NCBI GenBank assembly: GCA_016935555.1 | Contig: JAFGQR010000118.1 | Span: 1 to 64,000, forward strand | DNA: 64,000 bases | Reading direction: 5' to 3' | Origin: Verrucomicrobiota bacterium | Lineage (GTDB): Bacteria; Verrucomicrobiota; Verrucomicrobiia; Limisphaerales; JAFGQR01 | In this document: piece by piece, positions 10,701 through 19,200 of the stretch | Position numbering within the stretch: the first letter of the stretch is position 1 | Layout: each line of letters opens with the position of its first letter | Notes under the pieces: model-generated | Told to the model about the DNA's origin: nothing | What the model saw: the letters and a program-made list of their open reading frames with translations, nothing else | Database searches by the model: none | Program-made: the position numbers and the translations under genes

Positions 10701-13700
10701 ATGCTCTACTCCGGGCCGCTCCGGATCAGCCAGACCACCCCCTTTCGCGTCGCCGCCTTCGGCTCCGGCCTGCTCCCGTCCCTGACCGAGACGCACACCT
10801 ACCTTTTTCCCGCCCAGGTCCTCCGCCAGCCCACAAACCCCCCGGGATTCCCCCCCACGTGGGGCACGTGGTCCAGCGGCGGTTTCCCGAACAACCAAGT
10901 GCCGGCTGATTACGAGATGGATCCCGAGATCGTGGATCACCCGGCGTATCGTGAGGCGATGCGGGAGGCGCTGATGGCGCTGCCAGTGCTGTCCGTGGTG
11001 CTGCCGACGGACGACTTGTTTGGCGCCACGCGGGGCATTTACTCGCACGTGTCCTCCTCGCAGACCCAATACCGCGGACCCGCCTGGGAACGAGGCTGCT
11101 CGGCCGAGTTCATCCTTACCAACGGGGAAACCGGATTTCAGATCGACTGCGGGATTCAAATGCAGGGCAACGCATCGCGCGATCCTCACAAGCAGCCCAA
11201 GCACTCGATGCGCCTCCTGTTCAAAGGCGCCTTCGGTCCCGGCAAGCTCGACTACGAGCTGTTTCCGGGATCGCCCGTCCGCCGCTTCGACACGATCGTG
11301 TTGCGGGCCGACTTCAATGATGCCTGGACCCACTGGGACCCCAACCAACGGCTCCGCGGACAACGCATCCGCGACGCGTGGACCAAGGACACCATGCGCG
11401 CCATGGGCGGCCTCGCCGGACACAACCGCTTCCTGCACCTTTACCTCAACGGGCTGTACTGGGGCGTCTACGACGCCTCGGAACGCATCGACGCGGATTT
11501 CGGCGCCACGCGCCTCGGCGGCGAGGAACGCGACTACGACGCTGTGGTGTCGAAGCCGACCGAAGCGATCAATGGCGACCTGGTCGCCTACAACCAGATG
11601 ATCGCTCTGACGGGCCTGGACAGCCCCGCCAACTACAACGCCATGCTCCAGTACCTCGACCTCACCCAATTCGTCGACTACACCCTCCTCCATTTCTACG
11701 GCGCCAACCGCGACTGGGGCGTCGACGGCAATTGGAACGCCATCCGGCGGCGCTCCCCCGAAGGCCGCTTCCTTTATGTGCCCTGGGATTGCGAGCGCCT
11801 CCTCGAAGGCCTCAACGACAACCGCGTCTCCAGTACGGACGTGCCCTCCGGCCTCCACACCAAGTTGATCGCCAATGCCGAATATCGTCTGGCCTTCGCC
11901 GACCGCGTCCACCGGCACCTCTTCAACGACGGCGCCCTCACGCCTGAAGCCGTCGGCCAACGCTATCGCCGGCGCGTCGACGAAGTCGAATTGCCTCTCC
12001 TGGCCGAATCGGCCCGCTGGGGCGATTACCGGCGCGATGTGCACTCCTACCAAACCGCGCCGTACTACCTCTATACCCGCGACGCACATTGGCAAACCGA
12101 AAAAGACCGGCTGCTTACCCAATACTTCCCGCAACGCACCGGCGTCGTCCTCCAACAACTGCGCACGGCCAACCTTTACCCGGGCGTGGCAGCCCCCGTC
12201 TTCAACCAACACGGCGGACGCATCCCCGGTGAATTTCTCCTCACCATGACCGCCCCCGCCGGCGTCGTCTATTTCACCTTGCACGGATCGGACCCGCGCA
12301 CGCCGGGCAGCGATGCGGTGGCCCCCACCGCCACGGCCTACTCGGCCCCGGTGGCGCTGACCCGCACCACGCAGGTCCAGGCGCGCACCCTGCACAACGG
12401 CGCCTGGAGCGCCTTGAACGCGGCCACCTTCGTCGTCGAAGACCTGCTGCCGCCCGTCCGCATCGTGGAACTCATGTATAATCCCCTTCCGGGCGGCAGC
12501 GCCGGCGAACCGTTCGAGTTCATCGAAATCCAAAACACCGGCAGCATCCCCGTCGACTTGAGCGGGTGCACCCTGGACGGCGTCGCATGTGCGTTCGCCG
12601 CCGGCACCATCCTCCAGCCCGGCGCCCGCCTCGTGCTCGCCTCCGCCGCCAACCCCGCCGCCTGGTTGACCCGGTATCCCGGCGTCACCCCCCACGGCTG
12701 GTTCCAAAACCGCCTGTCCAACGGCGGCGAATCGATCGCCCTGCTCGATCCGCACGGCACACGGATCGTTTCCGTGGATTACGCCATCGACCCGCCCTGG
12801 CCCGCCGCCGCCAACGCCGGCGGCGCGTCGCTCGAGATCATCGACCCAAACGGCGACCCGGACGACCCCGCCAACTGGCGCGCCAGCCCCACCGCCAACG
12901 GCACCCCCGGTCTGCCGCCCGCCGCCGCCTCCGCCCCGGATATTCTCCTCAACGAACTCATGGCGGACAACGAGACGGCTCTCACCAACGGCGGCACCAC
13001 ACCCGATTGGATCGAACTCCACAACCGCGGCGCCCAACCTGTCGACCTCGCCGGCTGGAGCCTCACCGACCATGCCAACCCGCCACCGTTCGTCTTCCCC
13101 AACAACACCCGCCTCGAGCCCGGCGGCTTCCTCGTCGTGTGGTGCGACACGGACACCAATGCGCCCGGACTGCATGCCGGGTTCGCCCTGAACCGCCAAG
13201 GCGAGACGGTCGGCCTCTACGATGCCACGTCGACGCGCGTCGACGCGGTCTCGTTCGGCCCCCAAATCCCGGATGCGTCCCTCGGGCGGATCGCGGGTTC
13301 GTGGATGCTGACCGTGCCCACGCCGTGCGCGGCCAACCTGCCGGCGTCGCTGGCGCCGGCCGCGGACCTGCGCCTCAACGAATGGGTGGCCGATGCGCCC
13401 CCGGGCGGCGCGGATTGGGTGGAGTTGTTCAACCCGTCCGCCACCGCGCCGGCGGCGTTGCAGGGCATCTTCCTGGCCACCAGCAACGCCATGTTCCAAC
13501 TGAAGTCCCTCTCGTTTGTGGCCCCGGGCGGTTTCGTCCAGCTGTTCGCCGACGAGCTGCCCGGACCGGATCATCTCGACTTCAAACTGCCGAAGGAAGG
13601 CGGGCAGATTGTCTTGTATGATGCGACCGCGGCGGAGGTGCACCGTGTCGCCTATGGCCCTCAGCGCCAGGGCGTGTCGGAAGGGCTGTTGCCCAATGGC

Positions 13701-16049
13701 AGCGCCTCGATCGTGGCCTTCGCCGCCAGCGTCAGCCCCGCGGCCAGCAATTACCTCGCCGTCTACACCGGGCCGCGCCTCAACGAAATCCTGGCCTGGA
13801 ACCGTTTCGCCGACATCAGCCCGTGGGGGCAAGGCGCGGATTGGATCGAACTGGCCAACACCAACGCCCAACCCGCCGACCTCTCCGGCATGGCCCTCAG
13901 CGACTCCCCCACACCCTCCTCATCCTGGATGTTCCCCCTCGGAACAGGCATCCCCCCCGGCGGGTTCCTGCGGGTCTGGTGCGACGCGTCGGTGCCCGCC
14001 AGCACCACGGCCGCCGACGCCCTCAACACCGGGTTCGCCCTCAACCGCGAGAGCGGCGGCGTCTACCTGTTCAATCCCCAGGGCCAGCTCGTCGACCAGG
14101 TCGAGCACGGCTTCCAAGTCGGCGACCTGTCCATCGGCTGGGACGGCAGCGCGTGGTCGCTCCTCGCCACGCCAACCCCCGGCGCCACCAACGCCCCGCC
14201 CGCCGCACTGGGCGACCCGACGCGTCTCCGCCTCAACGAATGGATGGCCAACCCCGCCGAAGGCGATGACTGGTTCGAGGTTTACAATCCCGAAACCGCC
14301 CCGGTCGCGATGGCCGGCATGCACCTCACCGACAACCCCAGCGTGTTTGGCGTCACCCGTTACTCCGTCGCCCCCCTGAGCTTCATCGGCGCCAAAAGCT
14401 GGGTGCTGTGGCAGGCCGACAACAACCCCAGCCTCGGCCGTAACCACGTCAACTTCGCCCTGGACGCCCTCGGCGAAACCCTGCGCCTCTACACCGCCGC
14501 CGGAACCCTCGTCGACGCCGTCGATTACGGGCTCCAATCGCCCGGAACCGCCGTGGGACGCCTGCCCGATGGCGGCGACGCCCTGGTGCCGTTCCCCGCC
14601 AGCGCCTCACCCGAACACGCCAATTTCCTTCCTCTCACCCAAGTCGTCATCAACGAGGTGCTCACCCGCGCCGCCGACCCGCTCGAAGACGCCCTCGAAC
14701 TCCACAATCCCGGCCCCAGCCCGATCGACATCGGCGGCTGGTACCTGAGTGACACCGAAATCGAGTTCAAACGCTACCGCGTCCCCACCGGAACCACCCT
14801 TGCCCCCGGCGGTTTCATCGTGTTCTACGCCTGCCAATTCGAATCCCAACCGCCCCCCCTCAACTTGAACGGCGCCCGCGGCGGCCAGGTGTTCCTCTCC
14901 GCCACCGACGCCAACGGCAACCTGACCGGCTGCCGCACCACCGTCGCATTCGGTCCGGCCGAAGACGGCGTCTCCTTCGGACGCCACCCCACCAGCATCG
15001 GCACGGACTTCGTCGCCCTCAGCCAGCCCACCTTCGGGGTCCAGACCCCGTCGTCCCTGGCCGAGTTCCGTTCCGGCACGGGCGCCCCCAACGCCCCTCC
15101 GCGGGTCGGCCCCGTGGTCATCAGCGAAATCATGTTCCACCCGGTCACCAATGTCGAAAGCATCCTCACCGAACTGCCGGACGAGGAATTCGTCGAGGTG
15201 CACAACGTCTCCGGCACCACCGTGGAGTTCTGCGACCCGTCGTCTCCCACGAACCGCTGGCGGCTCAACGACGCGGTCAGCCTCGCGTTTCCCCCGGGCA
15301 GCCGCCTCGCCCCCGGCGAATCGGCGGTCGCCGTCCGGTTCGATCCCCTCGCCGATCCCGCCGCGCTCACCGCTTTCCGCAGCCGCTATGGCGTCGGCCC
15401 CTCGGTGCAAATCTTCGGGCCCTGGTCGGGGCGGTTGAGCAACGAGGGCGAACCCATCGAACTGCTCAAACCGGCGCCGCCCGAGACCGCTCCCCCGGAC
15501 GCCGGTCTGGTTCCGTATGTCCTGGTGGAGCGGATCGCGTATCAGCCTGGCGCTCCGTGGCCGGCCGAAGCCGGCGGCACAGGCCGCTCCCTGCAGCGTC
15601 TCCACCCGGACCACTACGGCAATGAGCCCGCCAACTGGCACGCCGCCCCCCCAACCCCGGGCCTGTCCCCCAACCTCGATTCGGATGGCGACGGCATGCC
15701 CGACACGTTCGAAGAGGCGCACGGGTTGAATCGCCTGGCCGATGACGCCCAGGACGACCTGGACGGCGACGGGCTGTCGAACCTCGACGAATACCGCGCC
15801 GGCACGCTGCCGGACGACGCCCAGAGTTCGCTGCGCGCGGAAATTGCGTTCGACGGCACCGCCATGCTCTCGTTCACCGCCGCCGCCAACCGCGCGTACG
15901 AGGTCCAATACTGCGATTCGCTGGAGCAAGCCGAGTGGCACGTGCTCGCGTCCCTCCCCGCCTCCTCCTCTTCCATCCGCCATCAGATCTCCGATGCCGC
16001 CCCCGCCAGCCCGCGCTTCTATCGGCTGAAACTGGTGCCCGCGCCGTGA
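7749..16049 (+). CDS. Giant secreted CotH-kinase-like protein with about eight lamin-tail domains
   Basis: 2766 residues from the ATG at 7749 (MRAWFLALGAAFGLVAALPA signal peptide; a TTG 15 bases upstream is the only in-frame extension). Rough layout: 15-200 galactose-binding-like sandwich; 200-390 two SbsA-type Ig-like units (ITVTFSEPVQGV); 400-570 a second copy of the sandwich (NAWRELAFDDRAW echoes NAWRDLGFDDSSW); 575-780 two more Ig-like units; 784-932 lamin-tail domain 1; 944-1017 chitobiase-C-like (LRYTTDGSEPT); about 1055-1400 CotH (GIQMQGNASRDPHKQPKHS, HLYLNGLYWGVYDASE, YVPWDCERLLEG); a second chitobiase-like unit near 1485-1565; then seven further lamin-tail domains to residue 2630, each opening with a V-hydrophobic-N-E motif and containing DWIEL(H/W/A)N. 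A calcium-binding-like DSDGDGMPDTFEE / DLDGDGLSNLDEY segment and the shared FYR terminal module finish it. CotH kinases phosphorylate proteins in spores; whether this one is active is unknown. Confidence 0.9.
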   Translation: MRAWFLALGAAFGLVAALPADTIIATNSAWRCFKGLSEASNPTNAWRDLGFDDSSWLTGSAPFHYGTNAAGGDEDLSGGTLLADMPGRYTGLFLRREFVLSTNALTELRIGFYTDDGLIAWVNGVEVRVAGVSRTRLAYTNLALTPREAVFVENTIPFAMLRNGTNVLAVQALNALLDDDDFRVDVQLTGTFADITPPVLAAVAPPAESTLTHLTAITVTFSEPVQGVTPDDLRLNGVPSLGVSGAGQTYTFSVPQPGAGTVEVDWDAGHGITDASGNRFDASAPGALWSYSVVDGIPPVIASVSPERDGVVTALCEIRVEFSEPVQGVDQGDLRVNGAPATGMTPVNSRTYVFAFPPAPPGEAVVAWDPGHAITDEAAAPNAFVAEGWSYVVLPPGLPNRFVPLTNHSTWRYVKGTAEASDPTNAWRELAFDDRAWPTNAAPFHFGTNSVGGDDELTGGTVLGDMGNGYTCVFLRQAFVLATNNLLSLTLSAHFDDGFAAWINGQSVAFPRVSLSRLAYTNTATFPLPEAAIATFNVPLDLLRSGTNLLAVQAFNCRISDPDFRFDAELIAESVDAGGPVIVGAIPPRESTLSQLSAVTLVFDEPVAGLDASDLRINGAPPLAVIGQCPTNRFTFHFTQPTPGRVAIDWDDTHEITDLAGNRFDPLAPGARWGYTLADLETPTVVATVPAAGAEVTRLTGAEVVFSEPVRGVDAADLLVNGVPASSLSGDANGPYRFLFDTPAAGPVRLSWADSHGITDRADPPNAFDGQSWTVVHDPAAVQDVVINEFLASNVATNSPLDLDEDGELQDWIELWNRGIQPVNLLGWSLTDDPAQPGLWTFPAIVLEPGEFLLVYASGKDRRPAAPGAALHTNFRLNLGGEYLALFPADSPGTARTVFDPAFPEQRTDFSHGRDTSGQWRYYAAPTPGAANGVSSTSGVAPPPHVSVPRGMFAEPFTLLVSSTLPDATLRYTTDGSEPTAGTGMLYSGPLRISQTTPFRVAAFGSGLLPSLTETHTYLFPAQVLRQPTNPPGFPPTWGTWSSGGFPNNQVPADYEMDPEIVDHPAYREAMREALMALPVLSVVLPTDDLFGATRGIYSHVSSSQTQYRGPAWERGCSAEFILTNGETGFQIDCGIQMQGNASRDPHKQPKHSMRLLFKGAFGPGKLDYELFPGSPVRRFDTIVLRADFNDAWTHWDPNQRLRGQRIRDAWTKDTMRAMGGLAGHNRFLHLYLNGLYWGVYDASERIDADFGATRLGGEERDYDAVVSKPTEAINGDLVAYNQMIALTGLDSPANYNAMLQYLDLTQFVDYTLLHFYGANRDWGVDGNWNAIRRRSPEGRFLYVPWDCERLLEGLNDNRVSSTDVPSGLHTKLIANAEYRLAFADRVHRHLFNDGALTPEAVGQRYRRRVDEVELPLLAESARWGDYRRDVHSYQTAPYYLYTRDAHWQTEKDRLLTQYFPQRTGVVLQQLRTANLYPGVAAPVFNQHGGRIPGEFLLTMTAPAGVVYFTLHGSDPRTPGSDAVAPTATAYSAPVALTRTTQVQARTLHNGAWSALNAATFVVEDLLPPVRIVELMYNPLPGGSAGEPFEFIEIQNTGSIPVDLSGCTLDGVACAFAAGTILQPGARLVLASAANPAAWLTRYPGVTPHGWFQNRLSNGGESIALLDPHGTRIVSVDYAIDPPWPAAANAGGASLEIIDPNGDPDDPANWRASPTANGTPGLPPAAASAPDILLNELMADNETALTNGGTTPDWIELHNRGAQPVDLAGWSLTDHANPPPFVFPNNTRLEPGGFLVVWCDTDTNAPGLHAGFALNRQGETVGLYDATSTRVDAVSFGPQIPDASLGRIAGSWMLTVPTPCAANLPASLAPAADLRLNEWVADAPPGGADWVELFNPSATAPAALQGIFLATSNAMFQLKSLSFVAPGGFVQLFADELPGPDHLDFKLPKEGGQIVLYDATAAEVHRVAYGPQRQGVSEGLLPNGSASIVAFAASVSPAASNYLAVYTGPRLNEILAWNRFADISPWGQGADWIELANTNAQPADLSGMALSDSPTPSSSWMFPLGTGIPPGGFLRVWCDASVPASTTAADALNTGFALNRESGGVYLFNPQGQLVDQVEHGFQVGDLSIGWDGSAWSLLATPTPGATNAPPAALGDPTRLRLNEWMANPAEGDDWFEVYNPETAPVAMAGMHLTDNPSVFGVTRYSVAPLSFIGAKSWVLWQADNNPSLGRNHVNFALDALGETLRLYTAAGTLVDAVDYGLQSPGTAVGRLPDGGDALVPFPASASPEHANFLPLTQVVINEVLTRAADPLEDALELHNPGPSPIDIGGWYLSDTEIEFKRYRVPTGTTLAPGGFIVFYACQFESQPPPLNLNGARGGQVFLSATDANGNLTGCRTTVAFGPAEDGVSFGRHPTSIGTDFVALSQPTFGVQTPSSLAEFRSGTGAPNAPPRVGPVVISEIMFHPVTNVESILTELPDEEFVEVHNVSGTTVEFCDPSSPTNRWRLNDAVSLAFPPGSRLAPGESAVAVRFDPLADPAALTAFRSRYGVGPSVQIFGPWSGRLSNEGEPIELLKPAPPETAPPDAGLVPYVLVERIAYQPGAPWPAEAGGTGRSLQRLHPDHYGNEPANWHAAPPTPGLSPNLDSDGDGMPDTFEEAHGLNRLADDAQDDLDGDGLSNLDEYRAGTLPDDAQSSLRAEIAFDGTAMLSFTAAANRAYEVQYCDSLEQAEWHVLASLPASSSSIRHQISDAAPASPRFYRLKLVPAP

Positions 16050-16115
16050 CGTTCAGCGGGGCCACCACGTGCCCGGCATGCGCATCGGGCCGTTGAACCT
16101 CGGATTCTGGGATTT

Positions 16116-16183
16116 GGGGTCACGTCTGGACAATAGACATTGTTCTTGGAGCGACTGTTTGTCCATTGTCCAGACGTGACCCC
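16116..16183. repeat. 68-bp palindromic element (GGGGTCA...TGACCCC), REPIN/terminator-like
   Basis: Arms 16116-16139 and 16160-16183 pair at 23 of 24 positions (one mismatch) around a 20-nt loop. It lies in the 235-bp gap where two giant genes converge. The ends GGGGTCA/TGACCCC match those of the longer element at 40226-40382, and this end pattern is typical of palindromes mobilised by Y1 (RAYT-type) transposases. No transposase is present in the window. As RNA it would also be a strong bidirectional hairpin. Origin by mobilisation is an inference; the inverted repeat is directly visible. Confidence 0.7.
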
Positions 16184-16219
16184 TCTGCAGACCCCTCTGC
16201 AATGGGATCGCGTGTGGTG

Positions 16220-16250
16220 CCGTATGTCCTGGTGAAGCGGATCGCGTATC
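16220..16250 (+). repeat. 31-bp copy of lamin-tail coding sequence stranded in the intergenic gap
   Basis: Bases 16220-16250 match 15513-15543, inside the eighth lamin-tail domain of the upstream gene, at 30 of 31 positions. The intergenic copy still reads VPYVLVKRIAY against VPYVLVERIAY, then diverges. It looks like a relic of a duplicated or deleted lamin-tail segment and not an independent gene. Confidence 0.6.
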
Positions 16251-16284
16251 GCGGCACGAGGCGGGAGGCGCGGATTGGAGGGCG

Positions 16285-19200
16285 TCACGGGATGGCCACC
16301 ACGCGGTAGAAGCGGCGGGAGGCGGCATTTGAGGGGGTGGCGATGGTCAGGGGCGATCCGGTGCCTGGCTGGACCGGCTGGAGCGGTGTCCAGTTTGGGG
16401 CGGCAAGGTCCCCGGTGTATTCGACTTGGTAGCCGTAGCCCGGTTGGGTCGCAAAGGAGAAGGTGAGCAGCCCTTGGGAATCCAGAAGAACGGCCACGAG
16501 CTCGGGCGGCTGGAGTGGGGGCCGGAGGACATTGGGCGCACGCGGGGTTGGGGAGGTCAGAAAGGAGATCATGGACTGGCCATCGGGGTAACGCCCCTGG
16601 CTGAGGTTGTCGGTTTGAGCTCCGAAACCGACGCTGTCGACGGGGGAACCGTCGGGGGCGAACAGGCCGATGGTTTCGCCGGTCTGGGCAAGCTTGAAGT
16701 TCACGTGCAAATCCATGTCGGCCCGGGTTTGGCCGGTTTCCTCGTCGGCCCAGACCAGGAGGTATCCCGAGCCCGGCACGACAATCCCGGCAGGGACGCG
16801 GAATTTGGCGGGGTAGGCGGGGTTGTCGGTGAGGAGGTAATTCTCGAGGTTGACGGGTGCCGGGTCCGGGTTGAAGAGTTCGAACCAGTCGTCGAAGCCG
16901 CCGTCGGCGGGGTCGGCGACGGCGCGGGAGTTGGCGGCCATCCATTCGTTAATGAACAATGTGGCGGGGGGTGGGGCGGGGTTGTTGGTGTTGAGGGGTG
17001 TGGGGTAATGGAAGGTGGTGCGATACGAAGTCTGGTCTTCAGGCCAGGCGCCGAAGGAGCGGTCGGCAGGGACATTCAAGTAGGCGAGGTAATCGAGCAC
17101 CACGACGGTATTGGACACGGCCAGGGACAGGACGACGGCGCCGTGGGTCGGGCTGAGTCGGAAGTTGGAATGCCAGTCGGCGTCGGTTGTTTGGTCCGGT
17201 TGCGCATCGGCCCATACCAGGCCATAGGCGCCGGGCGGGATGACGGCGCCGGTGGGGAAGGTCCATTCGAGGAGGTTGGTGAACTGGCTGGCGAGGGAGA
17301 GGTGGCCCAGTTCGAGGGGGGAGGCGCCGGCATTGTGCAGTTCAATCCACGGTTCGCGTTCGCCGAAGTCATCGGCGGGGCCGGTGAGGTTAAGGGGTTG
17401 GACTTCGTTGAGGTAGACGGGCGGCAGGGACGGCAGGATGGTGGTCACCGCGTTGGCGGTGCCCGGGGTGAGGGGCGCGCCCGCGGTGCTGCCGCCGAGG
17501 GGGAGCGAGATATGGAACCCGGCGTTGAGGTAGGCGTTGAGGGTGCCGGTGCCGTTTGGGAGATACCAGAAACTGAGTGTGCAATCGGTGGCTGCGGGCA
17601 GGCCGGACGCGACGGTGTTGGTGAGGAATTGGTAGAAGTGACTCGGGCTGCCGGGGCCGTTGGCGTTGACGAAGCGCAGGCAGGCCGTGCCGCCATGGGC
17701 CAGTCCGTTGGTGATGGTGCTGGGGGTGGCCAGACCGGTCGGGTTGACCACCCACGGCGGCGACAGGACCGACTCGAAATGGCCGTTCTTCAGGTAATTG
17801 GTGCCTGCGCCCGGGGTGGTGCCGGTGACCAGCGCCAGGTCGTCCAGAAACACGTCGCCGCCGCTGTCGAAGTAGAGCGAGAACCGGGTGAAACGGCTGA
17901 CGGAGCCGCTGTTGCCCGAGAAACTGAAGAAGCGCCACTGCGGGGCGTTATCGGTCCAGTTGCCGACGCGGCTGTTGTCTTGGGCGGGGTCGATGAGCTG
18001 CAGGGCTGCTCCTGCGCCGGCGGCGTCGCGAGGCCAAGGCGGGGTGGTGGCATAGGTCACCCGATCCACCACAAGATCGTCCGCAGGGGTCGGGCCCGGT
18101 CGGATCAACGTGAGCGTCTCGCCGTCGGACTGGAGGTTTCCGTTGAACTGGCCGAACGCGGGCGCGGTCAGTCCATAGGCGGTCCAATAAGCGGTGAGAT
18201 CCTTCGCGACGACGATCCACGCGCCGGGCAAAAGGACCGCGCCGGTGGGGAACGTGTAATCGAGTCCGTTGACGCGCCAGCCGGACAGGTCGAAGGCGGT
18301 GCGGGTCGAGGCGTTAAACAACTCGACGTATTCGGCGTCCGGCATCACGGGCGCGGCCATGATTTCGCTGAACAGAACCTTGCCGACCGGCGACTCGTCC
18401 GTGCCTGGGAAGGTGATCGTGAGGGTGGCGGTGGCGGCGGGCAGGGGCAGGCCGTGAGGGTCGACGGCTTGGACCACGCAGGTTTGGGGGCCGGGCGCCA
18501 GCGGCAGCCGGAGGACCCAGTTCGTCAGGCTGGTCCAGGTCACCGGCCACGCCACGCCATTGACCTCGAGCGTGTGCGCCTCGACGGGCGCGGTGCCGGA
18601 GAGGGTGATGAGGTTGGTGGCGGCGGTCAAGTTGGTGGGGCCGGCCACGGCAAACGGGGCGGCAATGGCGGCCGCCTGCGACAGGATGTGACTGCGCCGC
18701 GTGGCGACGTAATTCTTGATGGACTGTGGCGAGGCGACAGCGGCGCCGTTGGCGGTGAGGCCCGCGTGGCGGGGATCGAGGCGCGCGTTGACATTGGCCG
18801 GCAGGAACGGGCCGTGGGCGAGCTCGAGCAGCGCACGCCAGTAAGCGCGGCGGTAGGCGGGCACGGTGTAGAGGCCGGCGAGGACGGGATCGGTGCATTT
18901 GAACAAGTCGGTGGTGGGACCGTCGCTGGGAGCCGATCCGAGGAGGATATCGGCGTCCACCGGCAGCAGGCGCCAGCGGTCTTGGGCGGGACGGGCCAGG
19001 AACGTGTTCTGGCCGTTGCCGTTCCCCCAGGAATCCCAGTTGCCCACGGCGTGCTGGAAGGCAAACAGGCGCATCCAGGCGTCGGTGTCGGCCAGCAGAT
19101 CGAGGCGCGACACGACCCCGCCCGGCGGCCAGTTGGCGGCGTCCACCAGGGCGAACAGGTTTGTGTAGGCGACCGCCGACTCGGGATTGCCGCGCTGGGC

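Noticed and set aside
10419-13871. Open frame of 1150 codons antisense to the CotH gene
   Set aside because: The sense frame has coherent LTD and CotH motifs throughout, while the antisense translation is Arg/Gly/Val-rich low-complexity typical of the reverse frame in GC-rich DNA. The same applies to other long antisense frames, for example 5592-7712, 19921-22005 and 22117-26229.
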